Below are positions 1 through 13,925 of a stretch of 64,000 nucleotides of DNA, one piece after another; within the stretch, counting starts at the first letter, position 1; each line of letters opens with the position of its first letter. The DNA is from Synchiropus splendidus. Taxonomy: Eukaryota; Chordata; Actinopteri; Syngnathiformes; Callionymidae. The stretch spans positions 27,374,501 through 27,438,500 of the forward strand of contig NC_071336.1 of assembly GCF_027744825.2 (NCBI RefSeq). The letters run 5' to 3'. The translations under genes and the position numbers were made by a program. Below the pieces are notes generated by a model. That model did not search any database, had not been told where the DNA came from, and saw only the letters and a program-made list of their open reading frames with translations.

Positions 1-1346
1 TGGATCACGCAAGCCCACTAACGGACACAAGGAGTCACGCATGGAGCGGCTTTGTAGAGGAAGCTGGCTGCACTTCCTGGCTGCAAGCGAGATGCTACCA
101 GTGTTTACATAAGTGACAGAGGGGTTGAACTCTCAAACAGCCAGAGAGATTTCCCAGAATACGGTCTGACTAACTGAATTAACCAGTCTTGGTGGAGCAT
201 CTGGGCATGAGAGCAAGGATCAAGAGTTAATTAGAAAAAGAAGGGCCATAGTGCTCGGTAAATACCATAAATAGTAGACAGTAAAGCTTGAAGGGAAAAT
301 AGAAAACGAGTAAAATATTCTGTCATTAAATTCAATTTAAATAAAATTTAAATATTTCTTGAAAAAATAAGTTGTTGTAGGGAAAATATTTGTTGTGCAT
401 TGCATTTGTATTATTTAGAATATTTGGCAAGCTTTTAAAAATATGTTTGGTGGTAAGTTTTATTTCATGGAAAATATTAATTAATATTTATGTATTTATT
501 GCCTTCATTTGTTGTCTTTTTATATGCCAGTTAGTGCTTTTTTTTTTTTAAAGGCGTGTTTTTGTGCCATAACTGTTTCGCCATAGAAACAGTTTTCTTG
601 TGGATTTTTTGCCTATTATTTTCACAATTTCACACACTGTTATACATGACAAATATATGACGTCAACTAGTTTAAATGTTCTAGAACATTTAGTGACAAT
701 CACAAGGGATGAACATGTCAGTGGTGACATGTGATTCGTCATGTTGATTCTCTCCTTTGATCACCAAATGAAAAAAAAAAAAAAGAAGAAATGGTGTGAT
801 AGAGAGCAGCAGAACACGTTCCATGTGTGCACTTTGGTGTGTCCCGATCTGTACTGTGAATTTGTGCCGCACCATCGTGAGTCACTTTAGCTCTAGGTGG
901 GATTGTGCAGTTGAGAGCCGAGATGACCTCAGAATCATATGGGCAAATTTCATTGCGTCCCTCAAATGAGACGCTAACAAGAGAGGAGTTGGCGCCCTCA
1001 GTGTGTGTGCGCGCGTGCACGTGTTCGGTTGACAGAGGCTGTTGGACAGCTTGGCAGAAGAGTACAGTGGGCCACTGCAGGGTCAGCAGACAGAATCAAC
1101 TCTGTCCTCCCACTGACCCAAAAGCTTCTGTGTCCCTCAATCAACGCGCAGCAGAAACTCTGAACTCTGGTTGACTCCACCGAAAGTGCTTTGTAACGGC
1201 TCCTAAAGACGAGAAACTGAAAACGAAGGCGATGCTGCTTCTTGTTAGGATCTTCTCAGCTGCCACCTCTAATTGGTCAATCCACATCATGTGATCTCCA
1301 TGAGACGCCAGAAAATGCCATCAGAACACTCACTGTAAAATTTCAA

Positions 1347-1347
<1 letters not shown>

Positions 1348-1405
<58 letters not shown>
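1348..1405. repeat. (TA)n microsatellite
   Basis: About 29 uninterrupted TA units, self-complementary and probably variable in length between individuals. Confidence 0.97.
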
Positions 1406-1408
<3 letters not shown>

Positions 1409-4400
1409 AGACAAGACGATGCCTTCAATTAATTAACACTTTTTAAAAATTGCAGTTTAGCAAATGTTTATCTTAATCTGATAATGCTCAGAAATTTGTA
1501 GAAATATTTATGATATGTTGTTTCTGGCATCTGTCCACTGCTTTTCCAAACAAACACATCACGTATTTGGTCATTGTTATAGATTATTTAATACAAATTG
1601 TTACTGCCATATGCCAGATTTTTTTCTTTGATTTTATCTTTTTATTTACTTTACTGCAATGTCCTTTCACTTTGCTCCCAACATTTTATTTCAACAGTCT
1701 TTGGTAATTAGATTATAAAATAAAAAAATACTTGTAAATAAAATGTACGTAAGTGTGTGTAAGTTTTTAAGTTGTTTTTTTTCCATTGTGTTTAACTGAA
1801 CTCATAAAAACGGCAAGTTCAATGAGTATTTTCAGTCCTAAAGACCCAGGGAGGTCAGCGTTCGGAGTGAGATTTTCATGCACCAATATAAACTCATTTA
1901 ACAGTTTAACCTTTGTGTCACATGTGTCACACTTCACAGATCAGATGTAAAATTATCACCTCTGCACTAATTAATCTGACGCCGCGCATGGCTTCAGTTT
2001 AACCGCCGTTTGGGTCAAACCGCACATAAACACTCGGCGAGACCTGAGCCTTGTGAAAGAGCTAAAATTTACAGTTTTCTTTGGTTCAAATTCACTAACG
2101 GCAGCAGCTGATGTTAATAGTGTTTTCATGAATTTGAATTTCAAAACTGATTTAATTTATTTTAATGAACGGTGTAAAAATTAATTTTCATAATGAATAA
2201 CAACGGGTCAATTGCTTAAGTCACGGTGACCGTTGCTAAGGAGAAGCACCACCCAAGGGGTTATAAATGGCAACGGACATCCAGGATGACTCACTGAAAA
2301 GAGTCTTTGTATCTTCACCTCTTTTATTTTAGTGCATTGAAACACCTATACGTCAACATGCAACACTGTAGGCTGCCTTTGTCGTCAGTATGGGACGCAG
2401 AAGTCCACTTTCCCAACATCCTGTTGAAGGGGAAACATTTTATTTGAATTTCTCTGAAGAGGGTCGAGTGCTCCCTCAACAACATGATCTTGACCAAATG
2501 GATCTGTGGCTAGATAATGTTATCCTTTTCAACATTTTTAGTGAAGCATTTTGCTTTCATTGCTTAATTTTTTTTTTCCAGACACTACAGCTAAACATTT
2601 TTCCTAAGATAATAACATATTAACTCGCAAAACCAAATGAAAAAGAAGTTATTTCAATAATAATGCGCTATGAAAGTCAAAGAAAACAAGTATCTCAGTA
2701 ACTGCTACATATTTAGAAATCCTTAATTTAGCATGCAATTGCTTGTTTAAATGATGCATTGAGTGTTTTCCTTTGGCTTTTTCATCCAGCTATTTTGCTC
2801 TTCAATGTGCTGGTTCTGGGGAAAGTTTCTTTTTTTTGTCTGTCTAATAGATTAAATGAAAGAGGAAGAAGCTCACAATGGTGTTCAACTCATGCTGATC
2901 CATTTAGAAACGGCCACAGAGACACAAAACATATCTTAACACACATCATTTGATATAAAAGCGCAAGCACAAACACACTCCATTATCTTCATTTGTCATG
3001 TGACTAATGGAGGGTAGGAGGGAGTGGCAGGGAATAGCGTGCGAAGAGCCGATGCAACAGTTTAACCCTCACGTGGGTCACATCAGTAGCCCACAAGTTT
3101 GCCACGCGGTGTTCACTTGTCAAACACAAACCCAAAGGCCGACACCTATTATCATCCAGTATAGATTACCACCGGGGGGGCGAGATTTGTGTGTTTATGC
3201 GAGTAGCACCAAACAAATTCAACCGAGAGACAGGCAAAAAATATCTCTGTAACCACAGCGTTGCATGAAGCAACAATCCATGGAAGTAGATGCTGTTTCG
3301 GACGGTAACAAGCGTAACGTGGTGCAAGGCGACACAGAGCCGCTTCCTGACTGAACAGTGCTCGGCAGGAAATTGGTAGGAATAGGTTAAACACAGCCGA
3401 GTCACGAAACAAACCCCCCCAGCGCTCGCCAAACTACTCCACAATCCACATTTTTCGTGTGACAGGAAAGGCTCAGCGAAAGCTCTGCGGTCGGCCTATC
3501 CATTTCCTCCCTGACACCAGTGATTATTACCAGCACCGCAAAGCCATTTAGGGCTGGCAAAGCACCTTTGTATCTGTCCAGAGCGGTTAGCCCAGCCAAG
3601 AGGACACCCGGCGTGTAACTGTAGACCGGGAGCTCCCTGGTGTGCAGGGTTGTTTAAATAAACGAGATGCTATCACAGCGTCTCCGGAGGAATCAAACTC
3701 AAGATAACACACATCTCCACTGAGCCACACCAGCGTGATGCATCCTGCTGGAAATTATCAGTGACAAATTACACCAACGCCTGTCTGCACTCACCGAGGA
3801 GGAGCAGCAGCATCTCCACCAGTGGCCGTGTGTGGTCTTGTCATTCAGAACTGTCTGAGGCCTCTCATCTTTAAATAGGACAGACGCTCGCAGTCTCAGA
3901 CCAAAGTCCTGGGAGTTGAACAGAAGATCTGAGGGCTCATCTGCGTTGGCACACCATGGTTTTCGTGACAGAGGAAGACTAGCGAGAAAATGCAATTTCT
4001 CCAGCCACAAGTTCGTTAACGACCACATGAAGCCTCCCAAAAAAACATGCAGTAAATTAAAACGGTGCACTTTAAAAAGGGTGTATCTCTCACAGGGAGG
4101 GAGATCAACTTTTGCGTCACTGAGGTAGTTGTCAGAAACATCATGTGGATCAGCCACAACAAAATGATGACGCAGCCTTTGGCTCACTTTGATCTAATGT
4201 GCATTTTTGAGTGAACATGTTTCAGTCTTTGCAATTGATGTTTTGTCATCTGTGGCTCGTGTTGCTTAGGAGAACCACCTGGTGCCGGTTTTGGGCTCTT
4301 CATGATTCAGTTTTGATGGTGAAAAGATGTGGATCAGCACCAGTGCGATCCTCAACAAGGACTGAAATTCTGGAAAATCTCACTTTTCCCAGCGAAGCAC

Positions 4401-5132
4401 ATTTTGGAATGTGTCCCATCATGTGATACAACGCATGAATGCCATGCCTCATACTTAACAAACCCATCAAACTCATATTGTTAGCTGCCTCAGAGAAAGG
4501 TTTTGTTCCGTCATCTACCTGCTGTGACAACAGAAACAATGGTTTTCACTCCTACAAATGAGGAACTGCTGGTTTTATTGTTTTTTTTCCACTTCAATAA
4601 GAATTATGTTTGACTCAGAATTTCAAACTGCTGCACAATGTACAGCAGTATAAGAACAGAGATATTGAATCGCCCATAATTGTGGTATATTTTATGTCAC
4701 TGACCTTATTTAGCGTTCCATAACATTAACATACATTCAAGACAATTTACAAATATTGAGTTAAAACAATCCTTGACTCTACTGTAAATTCACTGTTGGG
4801 GCTTGATTGTGTCTGGTAGTGGGAGAGAATGATAACGGATTAACTGCACAGAGAAGCGAGGGAGGAAGCCGATGTGGGAACGTCGTAAAAGCAAACACAG
4901 AATCCAAAGTCTGGACAATAAACTGTGAAAAAAGTATGTGCTGGACGGAAGGAGGGATCCACTACTGCTCTGCTGAGCTGTGAAGGCCAGTGATGCCTCA
5001 CCAGATGGGCCTCAAACATGCCTCGAATTTCATTGAGATACCTTACTGGGTCTTACTCAAACAGACCTGCGGTTTGGATTAACCCCGATGCAGTTTGGCG
5101 ACCGCATGACCAGATGTCGAGTTGTAGCCAGC

Positions 5133-5166
5133 AAAATAAGAACCATCCAATGATGGTTCTTATTTT
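5133..5166. repeat. Perfect 15-bp inverted repeat with 4-nt loop
   Basis: The left arm AAAATAAGAACCATC (5133-5147) is followed by CAAT and then the exact reverse complement (5152-5166). It would form a strong hairpin in DNA or RNA. No T-tract or coding context suggests a terminator. It could be the core of a decayed palindromic MITE. Confidence 0.95.
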
Positions 5167-5221
5167 CAATGTATTGTTCTTATTGTCAATGTAAGGACAA
5201 TTTTGGAGATACAGCTGATGA

Positions 5222-5246
5222 TATACATACATACATACATATACAT
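5222..5246. repeat. (ATAC)n microsatellite
   Basis: Short imperfect tetranucleotide array of ATAC/ACAT units. Confidence 0.85.
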
Positions 5247-7642
5247 GTGTCACACTAACCCACAACATGCTTTTTTTTTTACCTTTATCGTCACCAAAAT
5301 ATCATGTAAATTGTACTCTCTGATACCGGTTCTTAACACATGTTTGTCTAGACCTTGAAATCACTGGGAACAAGGGTGTGTCGCTGATGCCAGGCACTCA
5401 AATGCCTTTGCAGAAATTCCACGGAACAAACGGACTGACAATGTAGTTGGAGCACGTGAAAAGTTGTAAAGGGACTTCAAATGTGAAATTTTAAAAACAA
5501 AGTCACCTCAGAAAAAGTACTTGTAATAAATCCTGACGTGCAAAAACCAAAACATCTGCTCCCTCGCAAACCAGACTGCATTATTTTAGAGCTCATTAAT
5601 TTCATGTTAAGTTTATTAAAAACGTGTCCAATTTTTCTCTGATGTGGTGAAACGCTTGTTTTGACAAGTCGCTCGGTTGAAGTTCCGATGCTTTAAAGTA
5701 CTAAAACTCTAAAGTTGTTGCCAAAAAAAAAGCAGCTTGATTTTATATCAGGCTAAACACACCCTTTCTATGTAACATTTTTTTAAAATGTGTTTGGCTC
5801 TCTGTCACGCACCATCAGAGGATTTGAGATGAGACGAAGAATTTGTCTGATAGTGGAAAAAAAAATGTGTTGGTCTGTACTTTTCTGATCTCTTTACGAG
5901 TGATTTATTGATCGTGTCAGATATGACAACATTGCAAGATGTTTGTGCGCATGGAAAAGCATGTGCTATGTGTTTGGTGAATCATTTCATCTGTGCCCGC
6001 ATGAAGTGGTGAAAGGAATCTCTCCGATCTCTTCCAGTATCTGAGGTGTGTCTAAGGAAGGAGGAGAGAAGCGGGATTCCCTAAAGCATGTTGACTAAAT
6101 CCTCGCCCTGCACGGATTCACAGGCATTGCGTGCAGCAGGGTGGGACCTCTCCGCCGAGGACACGCCTCCTAATGCATTCTCAAATGGCAGTTAGCTGAT
6201 TCCAATGAAGTGGTTAGGCTGCACGTTCGCCAAGGGGGTTAATGGATTCAAACCATTTATTCACCTGTCATCCCCATTAAATCCATAGCTGGTGTTCCGT
6301 GACCAAATCAGGCCTCTTATCTCGGTGACAGCACTCATCTGGTTAGCCTCAACCTGGGACTCGCTCCCTTCATGTGTCAGTGAAAAGGCGTATTCCCTCT
6401 GCGCTTGTTGCAGCACAAAACGATAGTTTTCCGCCGTAAATATGCAAGAAACATCCACGGCGATGGAGTCTAACCTTGAAAATGTCTTTTAATGCTCAAG
6501 AGTCGCACATTGAATCTTGTTTGGAATTCATTATTAATGACACCTGAAGTCATGAGAAAAAAACACAGCATTCTGACCAGAGAATGTCTTGGATTCACAC
6601 TCAATAGGTAATGGAAAGTCTCTTTGAGACTTTTCCTTGTTTATTGTCATGAAAAACTAAATACAAAGAATATTTGAGGGATGTTGGATCATATCATTGG
6701 TCGTACCTCAGTGAATGGAGAGTGGAGCAACCAAAATGACAGTGGTGGATGACGTGACAATAGAGATATTTGACATTTTATTTTTACCCTTTTTAAGCCC
6801 AAACTTATGTTCATATTGTGCTACATTCAGCCGCTAAAATTCATTACATTGTAAGGCCTTTCTCCCAGTATGATTTTGCTTATGTCTTACATAGTGCTGC
6901 AATGTAGCTGCCATCACTGGGCTTCGGGAACACAATAAACTAGAATGGCAATGAATCTACTTTGATCTGGAAGTGAAGCCTCATTCGATTTGTTAAATGT
7001 CCTCTGTCTACTGTGACGTTACTAGAACCCCAAACAGCCGAGTATGAACTTCTTAACTCGATTTGTATTTGGCCTTTTGTCTAAGTGAGTGCATGCAGTG
7101 TGGTAAATGCATGTGTATACTGCAGTTTGGCATCACTGTTACCGGTCACCCCCCACTCTGGTACTTGCACCGGTAATAGCGATGTTTTATTGACTGATCT
7201 TAGGCGTATGAAGGTGCAGACAGTGCGTATAACTTGAGGAAAAAAGTACGAATGCTGCCTTCCTACGTGGCATTGGCATTATGTTGGACTTCGGAACCTA
7301 TGATTTTATTTTATTATTGTTATTTTTTATGTCGACAAGTTGACATGCATATAACATCCACCGATCACAACAAGCAGGATGAGTCATCGACCAAAAACAC
7401 TCGATGACGCACCTAATGAGTCGCGCATTTGCAGACTCTGTTTGTCTACAGAAGCCCCTGCACTGCAGCCGTCTAGCTTTGTTTACAGTCTTGTTTCTGG
7501 TGAAACAATATCTTTATGAAAAGGATCCTGCAGAGCTGTGCTCAGCTTACTGATGGTCCCGACAGGTGAGAGGTTTTCAGTGGCAGTCTGGGTGGTCAGT
7601 CGTCGCTCCACTGCAGCCTTGACAAGTCCAACCAGTTTTGGC

Positions 7643-7669
7643 TTGTGTGTGTGTGTGTGTTTGTGTGTG
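7643..7669. repeat. (GT)n microsatellite
   Basis: GT dinucleotide run interrupted once by TT. Confidence 0.9.
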
Positions 7670-9283
7670 TCGGAGGGTGGGCGGCAGCCTGTCCTGGCTG
7701 ACTCTACCAAAACATGTCACTGCTGAGAAATGGCTGGTTTCTCCACCTCCAATCTATTTTCAATCCCGGCAGTTTGGCCTGTCGAGGATAAACAGAGTCT
7801 GTTTCCTGCTCCAATTGTTGAAAACTCCTTGACACTAGTGAGATTTGTTTGGAACTGATTGTCCCCTTCACAACACAATTCACTCCCAGGTACCTGCACC
7901 GCTCAGCAGCCACCCTGCAGTTCAGGTGTCATTTGAAAAAAATGTCCTGCGGTTTGGCTGCGAACGCCATTCTTCAGAGTCATTAAACACCAGTCTGACA
8001 GTGCTGCCTCACACATCCATCAACTCTACACTCAATTAGATGATAGCTACACGTGTATGCCAAGACGGCGAACATGACGGGACACTTTAAAAGCTCGACT
8101 GTCGTAAATCACCGCAGCCAATGAGAGCGCAGTGTATGAGAACGTAAACTTGCCATTGGCTTTTACTGATAGAGCATGTAAACATGACTGAAACATCACC
8201 TGCATGACACTGAGCACCTGAGCAAACTGCCCGACAAAGACAAGTCTGTTCTTACGTAAGGAGCCTTCAATTTGCCTTCATTGGCCGCTGCCTCCCACAT
8301 TCAGGACGGTGAACACACATCTGAGCGGCTCTGGGAGAAGTGGAGTGAAAACGCTGGAGCTTTCGTTGAGTCTCAATTACGTTAATAAGCTGGCTTCTAT
8401 TGGAAGGCACAGTTCAACACTCCGTCATGCATTATAGAGGACCAGCGTGAAACCATCAGATCGTGATGTAAGATGCTACAAGGGTCGTCTCAGGGCAGTA
8501 CACTGGCTACAATTTCTTGTCTTGCTATACGCTATAACAATGTGTCAAGCTAGTTTCATCTAATTTTTCAAAAGAGATGAGTGCAGCAATTTATTTAAAG
8601 GCTTCTCACATCAGGAAAAGAAAATCTTCGAGGACGCAACTGCCCTCTGCCCTTGTGAAGAGGTCCACGAGATCCACTCTCACTGACTTTTATTATTACT
8701 GTCTTGGTTCCCAATCGAAAACGCTCAGACGACAAGGTTTTTACATGTAAATTACAGCGTGCAATGTCAACACATCTTGATGCAACGCAGCCACGTCCAC
8801 AGATTTGAAGGTGGCTATTTTGGGTCACATTTAACTTTCAGCTCTCATCTATAATACATTTTTAGTATATTCATAAGATGTCATATTGGATATTGTTAGT
8901 CTTTTTAGATGTTGTGAATATTCATGCTCATGCGTGGAAATTTTAACAAGTTTTATATGTTCAGAACTTAACTTCTAAAGAAACTCACCATAACCTTAAC
9001 CATGCTGCATAATACAAATGACACTATTCTCTCATACGCGCTCCTTATAATATTTAAGACACCTTGTTATAAGGTGTCATTCATGATTATTAACATTCAT
9101 AATTTAATCTATAAAGCCTCATAAGGTGACGTGTGACCCATTGTTTATTAGACTGAAGAGATTCTGAGTTCTTATAACTGTTAAGAAATGGAAAATAAAA
9201 GAAAAAAGACCTCCCAAAAAGAGAGGAAATGTGTGCTCTAATATGAATTGGGCCCTTTTAAATAACGTGCTTGTCCTCTGCAT

Positions 9284-9284
<1 letters not shown>

Positions 9285-9316
<32 letters not shown>
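9285..9316. repeat. (CA)n microsatellite
   Basis: Uninterrupted CA dinucleotide run of 16 units. Confidence 0.97.
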
Positions 9317-9317
<1 letters not shown>

Positions 9318-9450
9318 CTCTAGAACACTTGATGATTTGCAAACCGCATCTGAGGAGTTACGCAATCCATGTGGTCAGCAGTGAAAACAAACCTTTGCAC
9401 GCAATGGCAGCAAGGTCACTTTATATACTGTAGAGTCATGTCCCTGGGTT

Positions 9451-9480
9451 CCTCCCTCCCTCTCTCTCTCTCTCTCTCTT
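9451..9480. repeat. (CT)n polypyrimidine tract
   Basis: CCTCCCTCCC followed by about ten CT units. A pure pyrimidine strand that could adopt triplex structure. Confidence 0.9.
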
Positions 9481-12400
9481 CCTTTCTAATTCCCTGAGGA
9501 GCACTTGTGCAGCGCGCAGGGAAATAGGCCAGACATTATTAGCTCAGCAACATACCACTGAGTTTTCCCTGACATAAGTTGATGCCTTAAATAGACTTAA
9601 GAAAGTCACTGGCATGCGCTGCTTGTGCAGCCCATGTGAAGAAAAAAAGAGAAAAAAAATCTGGACTGAAAACGAAATAATCATCCGGTAAGATTAAAAA
9701 AAAAAAAATGGCTGCAAGCTGCTTTGCTGGTTTTCATTTGATTATCTGAGAGCACGCAACTGAAACTAACCCGGCGACAGCAGGTATTTAATGGGTGATA
9801 GGAAGCATGTGACCTCGGCTTTGAGGTGCAACGTTAACTTATTTTCGTCTAATTGCGAACATACGGCCGAACAGCAACCAGCAGTGTCTGTTTAATGCCT
9901 GGGGCCCAACTGTAGTCGTTGTGATGGAGTTTTTATTTACTGAGCTACTGTCTCATCTGTAGTTTATGGCGATTATGACCCGCTCAATAATGCAGGTATT
10001 CTTGACGTCCGGATATCTTTATTTGTGATGCTGTAATTCCCCTGCTTCTAACTAATCCCACGTCTCACCGCCACAGTTTCCTCATGTTTGTGTCGTGCAC
10101 AGCTGGTTACCACATTGACTACCTGATAATGTTAAAATAAAACCCAGCAGTAGCAAAATTACTCAGTAAAAAGAGGAGCTCATGATATGCAAATGAGTTT
10201 TCTAAAATTAATTTCAAAACTCTTGTGTTTCTCTCTGAATATGTGGGACATTTTATCATATTCATGTTTTGGATAGTAATGTATCATTTTAACGCTTGAC
10301 ACACGCAGCAAGCTTGAATTGATTTCTTAAAACATAAAAGTGGATTTAAAAAAAAAAGGAATTTAAGCATGAAATAAATAACATGTGACAGCGGTTCAAG
10401 TTGATGTTTCTCTGCATGTGTCATAAAAGATCTAAACCTATGTGTGTTTCCCTCGCTGACCCCCTGCAGGAGCTGCGCAGAACTTTATATGAGCCGCATC
10501 CAAATCCAGGTGTTCCCAATGCTCAGTGAGAGATCTCTTACTGGTCTCATGTGACACGTTTAAAATGCGTTCACCTCGCCTCGAAAATCCAGAAAAGGTG
10601 CAAGTCAGATCTATCGTCGCGCAAGACGGCGAACACAGGAATCCTTTTTGGAGGACAACGTGAGCAAGGTATCTAACATGGTCCAGTATTCACCAGAGAG
10701 GAGTAGTTTCCCTATTGAAACCATAGATGCAACAGCTGTGCGAGTGGCATGAGGAAGATGAGGGGAGGACACACATATGGAGGAAAGGAAGAATTGGCAC
10801 GACTTGCCTGAAATATATTGCTTCCACAGGATGAGCTGCACGCTAAAAACAAGGCGTAATTGGCTTTGATCACGCTTGGCCATTGAGACATACAGTAAAA
10901 GTGACAGGCAGTGGCAAGAGAAAGGGGTTGGGGGAGGAGAGAGGAGATGCTGAGGCTGTGTGACAGGGTTATTTTGTGGAAGAGGATGAACTGTAAATAT
11001 TGCCTCGGCCGAGGTGAACAAAACAGTCATGCTGCACCAGCAGGGACAGAATATCGCACACAAACACACACACCGAGTCTCCTGACTCCCGACGTGCTGA
11101 TGATGGGAAGATTATTGTGGCGGGAAAGTCATAACCGCTTTCTTCCTGATGTATCAGGAGACAGAGCTGAAGGCACTTGGTTTTCGTGCAGTGTCATCGG
11201 AGTCAGCGTGTCAGTGGTGAGTCCTGCACGTGCTACTCCTGTCTTTAGATGGTCATGTTTACATGACCTCTCTGTTCCAACTGAGTGAGAAAAGTCAGTG
11301 TTTCGTTTGACGTACGTGGAAATGTTCCAATCTGAAAACTGAATCATTTCAACAGAAACATGACAAAAATATAACTTTAAAATTGTTAAAACAATAGGAA
11401 TAGGCGACTGTAACCAAGTCCTAGTGGATTCCCATCTTATCCTTCACTAATAACATACTCGCTTTGTAAATGCGCGTCCTGTATCTTGTTATATCGAGAT
11501 CAGGATGGAGAGGAATGCAGAACATCTCATATTATTTATGCCTGTTGATTATTCTTTCATCATAATTCATCTCTTCTTTTAAATCTTGATGTAGTGGTTT
11601 TGTTTCTCCATGTTTTTGTTGAGTGACTGTTAAGCTCTTTCATCTGCTCTTGAGTAGGTTTGATGTTTTGGGATCAAAAGAAAGTGTATGTTGTGTCAAT
11701 ACAATAAGGATTATCACTTAATCTATGGGCGTAAAACGTAATCACACAAGGGCTGAGCCAAATGTCAAAGTGTTTGTTGAACTATAAACGCCGCTCCTGT
11801 AACAGCAAATACGACAGAAACAGAATGATATTCTCACTTTTGATTGCAGGAGGTTTATTTTAGCGTAACATATTGCACTGTTAATTCATAACCTTAACAC
11901 TTAAAGGATTCTGTTTTTCCCCTGTAAGCACAAACATCATGACATAACCAATCTTTCATCCATTCTTCTGCATCAACTTTTTGGAATGTTGCTCGAGCTC
12001 TTGAGGTGTGAGACGCTTCATGCTAACAACATTCTTGTGGGCCTCCTAAAGCTACCTGTCGGGTTGGTTTTGGCTCCCGGGCCTCGTGTTTGACACGTGA
12101 ATTGTGCGCTAAAAGACGTTTCATAATGCTGCCTGAGCTATTTCTGGTCATATTTGCTGGCAGGGCTGTTTCACATCAGTTTGTACTCCTGAGTGGTTGA
12201 AACCAAACAAGCTGGTTCGTCTGTTTCTCACCTGCTTCCACTTCATTACGGAGTATTTCTCAATAATGAACACTAATAAACAGCATTTCCATCATCGACT
12301 GCTGTGTCCTGTTTCCATTCAGAGCTGGAAGACTGACCGGGGAACATGCGGCTACCATTAGCTGCTCCTCTGTCTGAATCACAGGACGGTGACCTGGTAG

Positions 12401-13155
12401 AAGAGCGTGAGATCTTCTTCATATACATGACACACACAAGCCAGCTCTGTTTTTGAGTTAACATTTCGGATCCGGCAAAGACTCGAGCGTTGGGGCGCGA
12501 GAGAGAAGGACAAAGTTTAAAAGTGCGCGACTCACACCAGCAGCGTGAGATCTGGCAAACTGCTCATAACAAAGATTGGGATTGTCATGAGACCTGCTGT
12601 TGGGCCTCCTTCTCCTCGTCTTCCTCTGCCTTCCTCTCCTTGTCCTGGTTTGCCCTCCCTCCCGCCGTCATGCCGTCGTCCCTGTTGAGCGACTCATGCA
12701 TGGATACAATGTGCTCCACTGTGCTCTTTGAAGGCGAGCATTACTCTTCACACGCGATCCACCACTCCCACCCCCTGCTACCCATTTTCTCATTTCTCCT
12801 GTCCTTCAACCCTTTTTTTCTCCAGTCCTGAACTTTATAGTCAGATAAAAAAAAACAGCGTATGTACACAAATGAAATTCATTACTCCAACGTTTTAGGG
12901 TAAATAGTAACCAGGATTAATGTCTATTTACCTGTACCTTTTTTAAACCCGCCTCAGGAGTGTATTTAGATTTCTAGCTTCAATTTTATACTCCTTTCCT
13001 TTTATCTCATGAGGTTATGGAAATTGCCACATGGCTGCGTAGTTACCAATAGTTTATCTTGAATTGACCAAGAGAGAGGGAAAAATCTGCCATAATGTGA
13101 GTGAGCCGACTAAAGCTAGACACCACCATGTCAAAGACCAAGACAACACGTTCTC

Positions 13156-13550
13156 ACTGCCATGGCGACTCTTATCGAGTGACTTTTGCGCCAGGCTTCA
13201 GTGTTGCATGCATTAGGCTTTATATTGAAGCTCATGTTCCGCCGACCATGGCATGACGCTATGGATAAGCCATGGGGCGGCACTCCTTTCGCTCTGTTTG
13301 CTACAGTCCGTCACTTGGTATATAAAGCACTTCAAATGTGCCTGTCAGTCAGGGCGCCTTCAACAGCACCGTCACTGAGGCTGAACATATATACCTTGCT
13401 ATATATACGGGGGCCCCTCATGTGGCCCACCCCCTGTTTAGAACGCTACACAGGGAAGGAAACCCTTTTCACCCTATTGAAACACCCGTGCGTCAACAGG
13501 GAAGGCTGAGACTCAGACGCAAAGTCACTTGACCAGAGTTGCTATGTGAT
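13156..13550. mobile_element. Unit bounded by diverged inverted repeats
   Basis: The left arm (about 13156-13200, core CGAGTGACTTTTGCG) reappears in inverted orientation at about 13513-13550 (core CGCAAAGTCACTTGACC). With small gaps, similarity continues inward into the GGCTTC...TTGAAG section. The interior of about 310 bp has a TATATAAAGC box but no credible coding frame. This is the architecture of a non-autonomous DNA element or a rearranged repeat. I could not assign a superfamily or find a target-site duplication. Confidence 0.45.
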
Positions 13551-13849
13551 GCGAGCATGGATGAACCAAGAAGATGAACTTTGTATTATTTTATGAGGTA
13601 ACTTTAAAGGTCTAATGCAGGACTGTGTGTTTTCCTTAGGATATGGAATAAAAATGAGGCAAAGGCCAACAAGTAGAGGAGGAGACTACCACAACTAATT
13701 TTAGATCTTGATGATGCACCTTTAGACCAAATTACAGTGCGTGCTTTGTTGACAACTCTACGTCTATGTCACAGGATAAACTTATTTGAGTGACCAAATT
13801 GTAAATTAATGTAAAAAAATATATATAAATTTGTAAATCAGCAAGAAGG

Positions 13850-13925
13850 TTCCGGGTTCAAATTTCTGCATGGTGTTCTCCCTGTGTGCACATGGATTTT
13901 TTCTGGGTTCTCTGGTTTCCTCCCA
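13850..13925 (+). repeat. Dispersed fish repeat, tRNA-like B-box type
   Basis: The text GGTTCCGGGTTCAAATTTC followed by a CCCTGTGTG...GGGTTCTCTGGTTTCC block resembles a repeat that is very common in teleost genomes ('...gttctctccgggtactccggcttcctccc...'). The GGTTCAAAT part is like a Pol III B box, but no A box or tRNA fold is visible, so this is a decayed repeat copy and not a tRNA gene. Confidence 0.55.

Noticed and set aside
3699..4187. 162-codon minus-strand frame
   Set aside because: No family resemblance and no regular domain pattern; position in the ahrr intron suggests chance.
10611..11288. Long open frames on both strands (152 and 125 codons)
   Set aside because: No recognisable domain, no splice signals in register, and biased low-complexity content; most likely chance frames within the intron.
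13850..13870. tRNA gene suggested by GGTTCAAAT
   Set aside because: No A box, acceptor stem or anticodon arm; the flanking text is a common dispersed repeat.
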